Below, in pieces: positions 22,792 through 34,579 of a stretch of DNA of 64,000 nt. Source of the stretch: Eretmocerus hayati (lineage: Eukaryota > Arthropoda > Insecta > Hymenoptera > Aphelinidae); the NCBI GenBank assembly GCA_029851415.1, contig CM056742.1, positions 82,078,748 through 82,142,747 of the forward strand, given 5' to 3'. Below the pieces are notes generated by a model. That model saw only the letters and a list, made by a program, of their open reading frames with translations. It was not told the origin of the DNA and did not search any database. The stretch's first letter is position 1. Each line of letters opens with the position of its first letter. Both the position numbers and the translations under genes were made by a program.

Positions 22792-24995
22792 TCCCAGAAT
22801 GTTATGAAGTAGTTTCTAAGTTGGCAGCATATCGGAATATCATCTAGAATCCAGCATTTCCAATAATTTTTTAATCGAAGTCGCGTCAAATTTTGCATGA
22901 ATCGCGTCTCAGATTTCTTGGCGCTCGATTCCGGAATCGGGATTCACTTCAAGATGTTGCTCACTCATTCCAGAATGTTATGAAATAGTTCCTAAAATGG
23001 CAGCATATCGGAATCTCATTTAGAATCCAGCATCTCCAACAATTTTTCAATCAAAGTCGCGTCAAATTTTGCATGGAGTGCATGCGCGATCCCCTGGCAA
23101 CGATATCCAGGATCGGAATTTAGCTCAAAATGTAGTTTACTCATCCCAGGATGTCATGTAATAGTTTTCAAGTTAGCAGCATATCGAATTCTCATCTGGA
23201 ATCGGGCATTTCCAATCGAATTTCAACCGAACTCGTGTAAATTTCCGCTTAGAATGAATCTTAGATTTCTTGGCACCGATCCCCAGAATCGAGATTCAGG
23301 TTAAAATGGAGCTCACTCATTCTAGAAGGTCATAGAATAGTTTGCAAGTTGGCAGCATATGGAATTCTTATCTAGAATGAGGCATCTTCAATCGAATTTC
23401 GACCGAACCCGTGTCAATTCTCGCCTAAACTTGATCTAGAAATTCCTGGCACCAATTCCTTGCATCGGGGTTGGGCTTAAACTTCTGTTAACCATATCCA
23501 GAATATAACTAAACCGTTTCCGACTCGGCAGCATATCAAAATCCTACCTAGAAACTGTCATATAGCGATGTTGGCAGTGCCCAAGGGACAGTTCGAGCTA
23601 ATCATAGATATCAAAGCTGTCAGCACCAATTCCTAGACGTGGGATTGAACTCAAAATCTTGTTGGTCAGTGACGTAATACACCACAAGTATTCTCAACAA
23701 GGCAGCAGAACCGCAAACTACCTCAAAACCGTGATTTTGGTGAAATTCTCACAGTTTGGCATTCGATTATGAACAAAAGTTGGTGTCCAGGATCCCAGCA
23801 CGTATTCCAAGACTCGGGATTGAGTTAGAAAATTCGTTCATCCAAATCGAAGTGATGGAATCTTCGCAAATTCGGCAGCAAGTCAAAATCTCGTCAAAAA
23901 TGAATCATCTTCAATCAGATTCGTACCGAAATAGGGTCAATTTTTTCATAAAATCGATCTAGAAATTTCTGGCACCAATTCCTTCATCGGGGTTGGGCTT
24001 GAACTTCTGTCAACCATATCCAGAATATGACTAAACCGTTTCCGACTTGGCAGCATATCAAAATCCTACCTAGAAACTGCCATATAGCGATGTTGGCAGT
24101 GCTCAAAGGACAGTTCGAGCTAATAGTAGATCTCAAAGTTGTCAGCACCAAACCCTAGACATGGGATTGAGCTTAAAATCTTGTTAGTCAATGACGTAAT
24201 ACACCACAAGTATTCTCAACATGGCAGCAGAACCGCAAACTACCTCAAAACCGTGATTTTGGTGGAATTCTCACAGTTTGGCATTCGATTATGAACAAAA
24301 GTTGGTGTCCAGGATCCCAGCACGTATTCCATGCCTCGGGGTTGAGTTAGAAAATTTGTTCATCCAAATCAAGATGTGATAGAATTTTCGCAAACTTGGC
24401 AGCAAGTCAAAATCTCGTCAAAAATGAATCATCTTGGATCAGATTTGAACTGAATTAGGGTCAATTTTTGCATAAAACCGATCCAGAAATTTCTGGCACC
24501 AATTCCTTGCATCGGGGTTCGGCTTAAACTTCTGTTTACCATATCCAGAATATAACTAAACCGTTTCCGACTTGGCAGCATATCAAAATCCTACCTAGAA
24601 ACTGTCATATAGCGATGTTGGCAGTGCCCAAGGGACAGTTCGAGCTAATCATAGATCTCAAAGCTGTCAGCACCAATTCCTAGACGTGGGATTGAGCTTA
24701 AAATCTTGTTAGTCAATGACGTAATACACCACAAGTATTCTCAACATGGCAGCAGAACCGCAAACTACCTCAAAACCGTGATTTTGGTGAACTTCCTACA
24801 TTTTGGCACTCCATTATGACAAAAATTCATCCTCAGAGATCCCAGCACTTGTTCCCGGACCCGGGGTTGGGCTGAATCTCTAGGTATGCGCGCAAAGAAT
24901 GTCCATCAAGTGTTCCCCAGGTGGCAGTAGGACTCATGCCCCGGACACCCCAAGTTCATTTTTCGGTAAAATCCGTGTTAATATTTTTTTTTCCA
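22792..24995. repeat. ~175-bp satellite array, about 13 monomers, with three-monomer higher-order repeat
   Basis: A GGCAGCA landmark recurs at 22823, 22999, 23175, 23351, 23527, 23701, 23874, 24049, 24223, 24398, 24573, 24748 and 24923, i.e. every 173-176 bp. From 23,527 on, three diverged monomer types alternate (landmark followed by TATC, GAACC or AGTC) as a ~522-525-bp unit repeated about 2.5 times. Monomers within one type are far more alike than neighbours, which is the hallmark of a higher-order repeat. The array starts directly at the Gypsy LTR. Confidence 0.9.
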
Positions 24996-27529
24996 TTCAA
25001 CTCCTCCCCCCTCCACCCTTTCGCATTTAAGTAAAAAACAGGTAGGCACATCTTGTAGCTTAGGAAATTACGAAGAAAATCCATTTTGTTTCATCTCGAT
25101 AGCTCATGAATTCGAGTGAAGCGGATTATCCGGCACTCTTGAGTCCCCACAAGTATAGTGCGGCGTCCCAAGACCCAGCTGCTAAGGGCCAGCATTATAT
25201 ACGCCCCAGGATTCGTCCGACTAGCATACTATCGTCTCAGCCTCGAGAATCTTGTAGGCTCACCGACGACTTCACCAGATCATTGAATAGTTATAAGAAC
25301 CGACATTATTGTAAGTTAGATTCAAAATCATATTTTGTACAATATTTAAATAGCAATTCTAAGGAGAACATAATTGTAGAATCTGAATCATTCGTATGCA
25401 GAATTCTTCCATATTTTGTCTTGAATAAATCTATCCACTTCTACATCTGATTTCTTATTTCTCTAATCAAAATTATAGAATCACTCAAAGCTATATAATT
25501 TCCGACATTGAAGTTTCATATTGAAAATCCGAGAATTTGGAGTATTTTAATATCAATCGAATAAATATATTCATCAATAACTCCTATCCCAAGATCAGTC
25601 TATCAACTTTTCCGATTCCTTTGATATCTCAGAGAACTCTCAGAAAATCATATATAGATATATATAAATGCATATATACTGATTCATATCCACGAACACG
25701 TATACGAACTACCTATACTGATGCAGTGAGGAAGATACCAGCTATCAATAAGGAAAAGATAGGTGTAAGTGGGCAGTCCGCCCATACGACTGTTTCCAAC
25801 GAACTCATATATATTTGTTATCCCGAGCCCTCCACTCGGGTCATAACAATTGGAACGGTCAATGCTATATCGAATTTTCCAACTTCAGCTCTGTCCTCAT
25901 TGGCCTGTATGGGTGATGATTTTCAATGTATTCAGTGAATAGTAGAAATGGCGAGTGACTCAAGTTGAGTCAACCTTACAGAGATGATGGAATCGTAATG
26001 TAATCAGTCATCCTCCATGCCCTTCATGTTCAGATTTTGCAAAGCAACTACTCGATATACTTATCCCAATCTCATGTCAAGAGTTGGAATCGATGATCTG
26101 CAATCTTTTTTCATTCGTTCCACGTCAGATCTTGCTCAACATTGACTCGACATACTCCCCCTGATCTCATGACTATCAAGATATTAAATTCATGTTTCGA
26201 TCCCAGATGTAATCATCAGAGAAAAGAATGGTCATACCCACCAAGTTCGACTTTGGGAGAAAGTGGAGTGAGAGGCGGGAAGATACGAGATAATCTCCAT
26301 ACAAATTTCTATGGAATAGCAGTAGTGCATCGAAAGTGGCTATTCCACCAGACATACGTAGAACGTGGATTCTTGTGCCAAAAATACTCCAATCACTAGT
26401 GACCGAAGAGAATTGGAATTCAGAAATCTGATTCCCAGCATAAATGTTTTGCTATCATAATTCTCAATGTCAGACTAGAATCCAATCAAACCAAGGCAAG
26501 GATACATGACTTGATTGCACAGATCAACAGATTAGAGGTTCAACTAGGCAAATTCAGCCATAGACATAGGGGTATGGACTGCAAGCCCCCTATATCGCGC
26601 GTTAACATCGAGGCCTCGGAATGAGAGAGAAAGACGATTAAGAATCGTGTATTGGATTGCCTTGTTCTCTAAGCACTCTCTTTCTCTCACTCTTACGTGG
26701 AGTCTTATCCCTCGATTTCAATGTGCAGTATGGGCGATTAGCAGTCAATACTTCTATTTCTATGATTTAAGCACTCGTCCCTGCATTTGCTCATGCCAAT
26801 CACATTCGGGACTACACCATCTGATAATCCCCCCCCCCTTTGAGATGAGCCAGACTCCCCAGTAGGTTCATGAATGGGGCGAGGTCCACCGGTGCATCGG
26901 AGACCGAGATCAGCTTCGAACTCGTCCGTTTCAAGTGGCTCAAGCGCGTCGAGAGTTGCGATTCCACCAGATATACATGTATTTTCTTGAAATAATTAAG
27001 CCGCGGGAAAAAACCCGTCCGTCCGGATCCCCCCCGAGCTGGGCTGCCAACGTCAAATCGTAAGCAGAGCTGCCAACTTGACGGAAAAAAATATGAGTTG
27101 GGATTATGAGAGCGACAATAGACCTTATGTGTCGCGAATATCTAAGTACTTTTTGTCTCAGTTTATCTCATCATCTTAGATGATTTAAGATCATTTTAAA
27201 GTTATCTTTTGATTATCTTTTCATCTGAATGTTATCTTTTGAATATCTTCCTATCTTTAAATTATCTCCTTGTTATCTTTAAGTTACTTCGTCTTTTTCT
27301 GATAATCTCTACTTTGCTTCTTCGGTTGTTTCTAATTTCTCGATTGATTTCATATACATTCTCATCCTTTAGGTATTATGTTAATGTAACTTATCTTTTA
27401 TGTATTATGTAACTTATTAGAGATAGTATTTCTCATCTTCATTCAGAGATGGTATTTGTTGAATTGTGAGTGAATTTATCCTGTATGACTATATGTGTTG
27501 TCTTCCAGAAGCAGTGGTTGATGCGTGAA
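24996..27529. other. Non-coding interval with an LTR-like terminus
   Basis: Contains one copy of the LTR-like end described at 25,755-25,848. Elsewhere only short unsupported frames are seen. A C-run lies near 26,830 and a TTATCTTT-rich stretch at 27,200-27,300. Confidence 0.45.
25755..25848 (+). repeat. LTR-like terminus, copy A
   Basis: Shares about 95 bp with 38,520-38,610 (same strand) and with 54,827-54,930 (reverse strand). All end in GGTC(A/G)TAACA preceded by a 6-7-bp stem-loop (here 25,822-25,827 with 25,835-25,840). The upstream part of this copy is too diverged to give a left boundary. Confidence 0.5.
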
Positions 27530-28260
27530 TAGTAGGAGCAGAGTGATGTCCTTCCTGTCAATACCTACTCTGATGTCGTCAGTAAATTTTAATGGAGCTG
27601 TCTGGGTGCTATGGTGTTGCCAGGAACCAGTCTGGTTCTCGTTTTTCAAAAACTCCGTGATTTGGTCGTGTGCGATTTTTTTCCAGAACCTTGGAGAGGG
27701 AACACAGCAGCGTTATAGGACGGAAGTCCGAGACCGTTGATGGAGCGGCAGTTTTCTTTAATGCTATCAGCTGTGCTTGCTTCAAAACCTCGGGGAAAAT
27801 GCCATGAGCGAGAGAGGAGTTAAAAATATGTACTATAAGATCACCAATAGCCGGAAGCGCTTTCGCGATCACGCTTTGGGGTACCCCATCCGCTCCACAG
27901 GCCTGTGAGGAGGAATTTTCGATAGCAAGTACTACATCGCTGAAATTTGTGGGCTTAAATTTGAACCCCTCCTCCGGTGCCGAGTCAATATCGTCCATTG
28001 CTTCATTAATATTTTCGTGGGGCAAAACGGAAACTCCCGCAAAGTGTGCGTTCAACGCATCCGGTGTGGAACCATGGAGTTCTTCCTCTTTGCTCTTAGG
28101 CAAGAGGCCGAGATTACGCATCTCCTTCCAAATATTCTTATGTTGATCGACAGCGTCAGGTAGATGATTTTGGAGGAAGGAGTTACGCTCTCGTTCAATG
28201 CGCAAATCGACCTCCTCGCCACCTGCAGGCAAGAATATGAGTCTACTCATGTGTGTATGT
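27530..28260 (-). pseudogene. Truncated LINE reverse transcriptase (Jockey/CR1-like)
   Basis: A minus-strand frame (27,609 to about 28,260) matches the linker and first RT motifs of non-LTR elements: L-N-A-H-F, S-S-Q-A-x-G-A-D-G-V-P, then G-I-F-P-E-V-L-K-x-A and S-D-F-R-P-I-T-L-L-C. After the S-K-V-L-E-K motif a frameshift occurs; the next motif (H-S-T-Q-T-A, T-D-D-I-R) is readable in another frame down to about 27,530. The F-A/S-D-D catalytic motif, endonuclease and 3' end are absent. It is a dead 5'- and 3'-truncated copy. Confidence 0.75.
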
Positions 28261-29940
28261 ATGAGTGTGGTGCGCGCAGCAGCGAAGCTGGTGAGAGAAG
28301 AGAGAGGAACTACTTGAGCTGGAAGAGCCAAGCCGGCAATATGTAACATACTGTATAGTTGTTGATTGAATATACACATTCATCTATTATGAAAGTATTT
28401 AGTCTCAGTCTTGTGCCCCTCATCAACCCTTCGACCCTCTCAACTATATCAACATGGTAGCAGAGCGTGGCTGCGAGATTATTAAAGAAAATTGTGTTTG
28501 CCCCGAACTCAGCCACGAAGGAAAGGTTAGAGTTACCGGTAGCACGTGCACGACCGCATGGTGAAAAATTGGAGCACCATTGAAAAAGTATTTGAAGAAA
28601 CTACATAGAAGGTATTGTTACTGGAGAGAATTATTGAAACGGAGTTCCTTCACGCTCGTTTCAGTGAAGGGTGAAATTATGCGACTGACACCGACCCGCG
28701 TAACGAGATTCGATGCAACCCGCTATACAGATGCAACGAAAAACCGACATACGATATAGGTATACTGCATGGGCTGAACCGCGTGTATTCTCAGCATAAC
28801 ATATATGCCACTGCCAAAATCTGTCTGCTGTCGGTTCTGCTCCCCATGCGCACACAGCACGACTAACAACAACATATGATTCTTATTGCTATTTAGTATT
28901 ATTGCTGCATATTGTGACGAGCACCCCTTCGCACTCGCAACCGGTTGGGCTTCGGTGCGCTTGCACAGACGTGTGCGGGCCAAAGGCGCCGATTACCGTC
29001 GTCAGAGCAACCCGTGAGCCGCCGCACCGCTGATCGCGTATGCTAAATAGCCGTGATCTGTGCCGGTCTCGCCAGTCCGCCTCGCGCATTGGACTCGCTC
29101 GTCTCTCCTGCCCAGGAGCTCTGGGTAGAAGATGACTTGCGTGAGCCCATGGTGGAAGAGAGATATGGTGTGCTCACGCGCAGCGTGAGCCCCTCAGCCA
29201 ATGAGAATCCAGACCCAGTCGTGAGCCATCTTGACGCTTCGACCAATCACAACGTAGAGGGAAATTCAAATGTGGGTTATAGTTATGAAATCGAGTCCAA
29301 TTTGTTCCATCATAATTAATCATGTTATTAATGAATGAGAAAGCAAGTAAAGCATTGCGAAAAGGTTGCATATCACTGAAATATGGAAAATGTCGCATTG
29401 AAGCGAAGGGAATCGTCTTCATGGGGTAAAATAATAGGGAACTCGCACGACACACATGGAAAATTTGAGACTCTTTCGGCACATTTCAAAGGGGTGAGTT
29501 CTAAACTTTATTTTTTAGATTTGATCAACACTGAAGTGCCTCTCCTCCATCCAATCGTCGTGGATGATCTTATTACACAAGGAAAATATAGTTTGATGCT
29601 TGATGTACGGGCTATTACATGAGCAATCAATATTTATATCCTTACTGAAATCTTTGATGGAGAGGGGCATTTCGGACAAGGGCCGATCCAGAAAAGATTT
29701 CGGGGGGGGGGGGGGCGATCCATTCAAGTCTTATGTTTTCTATGCAAAATTTCTGGCTTGGGGGGAGGCGATCGTCAAAATTCTTTTGTCTCTGAGAATA
29801 CTTTATTCTCACAACTTATTTTACATTTTTACATCACTTTATGAATATCTCCATACTTTTCCAATAGAATAGAATAGGATGAGATATCCTTTTATTTGTC
29901 CGTGGGGAAAAGATACTTATCGAGTCCACAAGCCACGCAC

Positions 29941-29951
29941 ATATATAATAT

Positions 29952-29995
<44 letters not shown>

Positions 29996-30005
29996 ATATA
30001 TATTA
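29941..30005. repeat. TA microsatellite
   Basis: Nearly uninterrupted TA dinucleotides. Confidence 0.9.
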
Positions 30006-30658
30006 TAAGTAATTGCATTTTGGTCTAGGATTTATCATCACAGTTGTGACTTGTCATTTAAAATGACCAAAACTACTCAATCTGTTCTGATTGCCAGCGA
30101 ATATTATTTTGAGCATCCATCCCGGGTTTATTTTAGGAATCCTTTGAAATTTCCATCAATTTCATTATACTCGTAGAAGCACATCTACGTTGCCTAAAAT
30201 TTGAATTATCTTGGGTGTAACGGGAAGTTTTGGAATATAATTCCAATCGGAATGAAAGATTTCAAATCGAAACTCATATCACGAGGTTTTAGAACTGTAG
30301 GGAATATTGCTACATGAAAATGAATGATAAAAATGAATGAAACTTTCCCAAGAACCGTTGACATGAATACGAGGTGATTGATAAAAAATTATGGATATTT
30401 TTCGAAAGTAATTTAAAGAAGTTGGTATAAACGGAGATTTTTAAAATATATTTTCAATCGGAACGAAAGATCTCTAATTGAAACGGATGTAATACGGTTC
30501 TAAAACTATTAGGAATATTGTTTCATGAATATTTATGACACTGCCCCAACAGTTACTGAAATAAATACAATACAAATGCTCAAAAATTATAGAAATGTTT
30601 TGAAATGAATATAAGGAGTGTGGCAGGGCATGGATTTATGTTGGCAAAAAAAAAATTT

Positions 30659-30746
30659 GACCGAAGCGGGATTTGATCCTGCGACCTCTTGCGCATGAAG
30701 CAAAAGATTATGCAGGAGTCTACGAGCATCTTCTACATCATTGGTC
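30659..30746 (-). other. tRNA-like relic or SINE head
   Basis: On the minus strand there is a B-box-like GGATCAAATCC, a five-pair anticodon stem with loop TTCATGC (CAU, methionine-like) and partly pairing ends (5 of 7). The total length of 88 nt and the poor D-arm argue against a functional tRNA. It is followed by an A/T-rich tract, as in tRNA-derived SINEs. Confidence 0.35.
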
Positions 30747-33599
30747 TTAGAAACTGTACATACATGTTCATCGGCACCCCGAGGGTGCTTGGGTTTTGAG
30801 ATTCGTAGTTGTAGTTGACCATTTCCCCGCCACGACGGATGATGTTGTTCCCCGCCCCACAAAAGTGTTTGGTAGAAGTATTAATATTGATCGCTCGCGC
30901 GATTGCCGGTACGCCTAGTACCAAGTTATTTGCCTTGTGTAATATTATCATTTTTACGATGATTATATGTTGCCGAGTCTCTTTGATGATGATCGAGTTC
31001 CAGCAAAAAAAAATATAGACTTGATCGCGGTCGGGAGTCACAATTTTGAGCTTCGGAGAATGTTAACTGACGAAGAATCCGTTCACCGATTTGAAATTCG
31101 CACGCCAAGATGGCTGCCACTGGGCCCTGCGCAGACCGGGACGAAAACGCGTCCACCAAGTGAACACACCATATCTCTCTTCCACCATGCGTGAGCCATA
31201 GCAGGCAACTCCTTCTCGACCCCGGGAGCACCGTGGCCGTTGAGGAGCTGGACGTCCGCTGCTGGAGCTCAGTAGAGGGACTAAAAGCGTGCGTCCGTTT
31301 CGCGTTCGCGTCACCCGGGCTCCGCCGTCCGGAAAGACCCCTCGTGATTACCTGGGAGCGCCAGGAGTCGCGATGGGTTCAAGGTACCGAATGTTCCACA
31401 CCCCTAGGAGCTCTAGAGGTGGGGAGACTAGGACCATCTTCACACACACCGGCTAGCCACAGCGTCCTTGTCGCCCGAGAGGAGCACTCTCGTGGTAGTA
31501 GAGTCACCGTAGTATATTACACCTCGATTTGTACCTTTTTGGCTAGACCGATTATTGTATACACACACATACACCGAACTAACGCTTATTGATTCATCCA
31601 TTCAGCTTGTATATATGTATTTCTCTTTTATCTTTTTAGATTCAAACTTCTGTATCAATGACTGAATAAATATTCACATATTTCTTCATTGTGAATCCAG
31701 TGTGTTCTGATCATTTAAGAACCTGAATCCTGTCATTTTCCACCCCGAATAGACGCTAGGTTACAATATATGCTGTAACGAGTCATGCCAACGGATATAT
31801 ACGCTGATAATGCCTTCATCGCTGATTTTCAATTACTTTACGGGTTGTATACGGAATTTAGATCGTGAGTGTTTGGTGGTGATAAAACGTGTGCAGTGAT
31901 GTGTGTAGTGGTCCTCGTTATGCTCTCATTGCGTGGGTGATGAGGGTTTTCTGAATTCGAACAAACGCTACATAATCAAAACCCATACTCCAAAACGAAA
32001 GTTTTCCAATCTCTGTATTGTCCTGCTTCATTTTAATTCGAAGTATTTGGCAAGATCATGTTTATCTGTTCTGAACCGTTATTTGGGGAATAATTTATTA
32101 TACATATTTGAAAGGATAGGCCAAAAACAGCATTAAAATCACAACCACCATTACTGCTTTGGTTGAATATGGGATCTTAATCAAAGATAAGGTTATTCGA
32201 GTACCACAATTTTCACTCCACACATGCCACTGATCCATCTTCAAACATATTCAAATCTCCATCTGAATCCACACGAAATGAAGCATGATTTCAACGGGGA
32301 ATGCTTACAATGCTGTAACTTATTGAGATAAGCACTGACTCACTTAGACGTTACAACAAAAGTCTAAATTCTCTGAGACATCATTGTCCAATAATATTAA
32401 TTTTAGTCAAGCCCAAATACATTTAACCACCGCTGCATGCAATACAATTCTCCTCATTTTTCTAGAGCATGAATCAAATTTATCTCAATTGAAGGAGGTT
32501 GTTCAGAAGCATCTCAGCTTCAACTTATGAAACTGAAATTGTTTTCATCAAATCCCATTATCTGCTGAGATCAAATGAGTTTGTATTCTGATGGTAAACT
32601 GTGATCTCGCTAACTAGTAGGATAATGTCTTTCAGTAATTAAAATATTGGATCGAATCATGAAGAGATACTCCCAGTCCTTGGTCATCTTTGACCGAAAG
32701 CTTAAATATGGGTTACGTGTATCATTACTCTCACTCTACAGATGTTGTTAGGCACTCCTCACATTGACATACACTGAATATATATTTGAAAGCGAACAGA
32801 AAATACCAGTTGTGATCTCCTATGGCCCTGAAATAAAGTGAAAAAAAACTAAGAGAGTGGATCACTTGATACAATGTTGTAAGTTGTTGAATAAGATCAT
32901 CAATTCAGTCAAAAACTTGAGACAAAAGTCAAAATTCTCCCGTGGTTTGTAGAGATATCATTGTCAATTTTGATCTTTGTACTCAATTAATGGGTTCAAA
33001 TAGATTCTCATCATTTTCCTAGAGCTTTAATTGAAAAGTAAAATGAAGAAAGTGTGGGGAACCCCCACAATCTAAAGTTGTTCAAAATACACATTCATCG
33101 TTGAAAGCCTCAATCAGCCCAAAGAAGAAGCATCTTCTTTGGGCAAAGAGCAGAGTTTGAAAAAAATAAGATGTTGCTTTCCACTTTATTGAATGAGCAC
33201 ACGGATCCATTGAATCATCACATGATCCAATCAATTCCAATGAAATTAACTCTTCCACCAGCTTTGATGCCTTTTATGAACGACTTAGTGTTGATTATTG
33301 AGAGTCACATTTGCTAACTTCTTTTAAATATATCTCCTATCTTCCCCCTCTAAGGAGTCCATCTCAAGCTGAAGTCATCATTCTATTTGTATTTGAATAA
33401 TGCATGGTATATTATATTTCAGCTTTGAAAAACTTGAATGTCAATTATAACTCATCCAGATTTCCAGATCATATCGATATTTATGTATCACACCGGAAAC
33501 AGCCTTGGAACTCCGTTCCTTACGCGTTCCTCAAACGCACACGAATTTTTTTCTAAAAGTGAGAGTGAGGTCGGAGTATCAGGAGAAACTTGTCGAATT

Positions 33600-33800
33600 A
33601 TGAAAGTAATTGAAAACAAAGAGGAGATGGACGATAATAAAATACCAATTTTTAATGGAAAAGATTATGTATGTTGGAAGAAGAGGATCATGCTCTTTTT
33701 GCAGATGAAAGAATGTAATGAGGTGGCAAAGAGAGCGAGATTGCCGACAGACAAAGAAGAAGACTGGGATAACATGCATTTGAGAGCAATGAACTACATA
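33600..33800 (+). CDS. Copia gag, N-terminal fragment
   Basis: ATG at 33,600. Sixty-seven codons match the start of insect Copia gag: the I-P-x-F-N-G-K-D-Y-x-x-W motif followed by an R-x-x-x-x-L helix and an acidic loop. The frame stops being gag at codon 33,798-33,800, where a 28.7-kb segment is inserted. Gag resumes in the same frame at 62,506. Confidence 0.8.
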
Positions 33801-34128
33801 CAACATGTTTCAGAATTCGCGTACATCCCGAAAAAATTAGGTAGCGGTGAGTTTGTTATTTTGATTGGTGGGATCGAGAGAGTTTGTTACGGTTTCCTGA
33901 GTTTGTAACTGTCGTGTGAGAAAACGTATTTTTTAGCGTTATGTCAGTAACGCTTGGTGTGTAATGCTTAACGGCTAACATTACACCAAAGCGTTACATT
34001 GTGTATTCTGCTTGGTTATGGCTCGGAGGGGTGTGTTTGTCGGCTACTCTTGTGTTGATTGTGAACCGTGATTTTTTTGCGCGAGCTGTTGGCGTCGGGA
34101 AATTGGAAATCAATTGCTTTGCTGTTTG
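33801..34128 (+). repeat. Left terminal inverted repeat of the 28.7-kb element
   Basis: Pairs with 62,178-62,503. Identity is very high in the outer ~250 bp and fades by 34,130. It contains an internal imperfect palindrome, TAACGCTTGGTG...CACCAAAGCGTTA (33,948-33,996), also present in the right TIR. Confidence 0.85.
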
Positions 34129-34339
34129 CCCTGGTAAAAATTTCGGAGGAATTTCTCACAGAATCTCACGAGTATCGATGGGAAACTGTGAGATATCTTG
34201 AAAAATGTGGATTAAGACCAAAAGAGGAGAGTTTTAATTTCATCCTTAGCAATGCTAACTCACCTCTATTCATAATAAGTTAGAGGATTGGGTTGTTCTT
34301 GAAGCATTCACAGATGGAAAAGGGTAGACGTGAGATTTC

Positions 34340-34558
34340 ATGAGATCTCGTGAGTCTTCGCGAGTTGAGAGTAAGTGAACAATGAGACAGCATGAGATAG
34401 CCTGAGAGCTCGGAGACCGAGCAGAAGTCGCCGATGAGATACTGTGAGATATGAAGAACACGCGTATGGTTAATGTGATTTTTCATAAATGTTGAAGAAG
34501 AATAATCAGCGATCAATGAATCAGGACAATCTGATAAATTAAGTCCCAACGAATCTTG
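34340..34558 (+). repeat. Direct repeat block X, left copy
   Basis: Similar (roughly 80 percent by eye) and in the same orientation to 54,495-54,715. Both contain the hairpin GCTCGGAGACCGAGC and end just before a minisatellite or LTR-like segment. Confidence 0.7.
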
Positions 34559-34579
34559 AGTAACTGCTCGGACAGCATC

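Larger units (their letters stand above)
29148..31189. repeat. 30-bp inverted repeat pair 2 kb apart
   Basis: 29,148-29,177 and 31,160-31,189 are reverse complements with one mismatch, covering a segment containing GGTGGAAGAGAGATATGGTG. Flanks are weakly similar. It could be the ends of a small non-autonomous element or a dispersed motif. Confidence 0.45.
28380..33437. other. Long non-coding interval
   Basis: No supported gene. It contains a 2-kb-spaced 30-bp inverted repeat, a G-run at 29,701-29,714, a TA microsatellite, a tRNA-like relic, and CpG-rich patches around 28,900-29,150 and 31,100-31,500 that could be gene promoters or part of a repeat. The 5' LTR of the Copia element should lie in the last part, but I could not find its ends. 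Confidence 0.4.

Noticed and set aside
30659..30746. Functional tRNA-Met gene
   Set aside because: 88 nt, mismatched acceptor stem and no proper D-arm.
31191..31592. CpG-rich 133-codon plus frame as a gene start
   Set aside because: No domain, no donor in a convincing place, both strands partly open.
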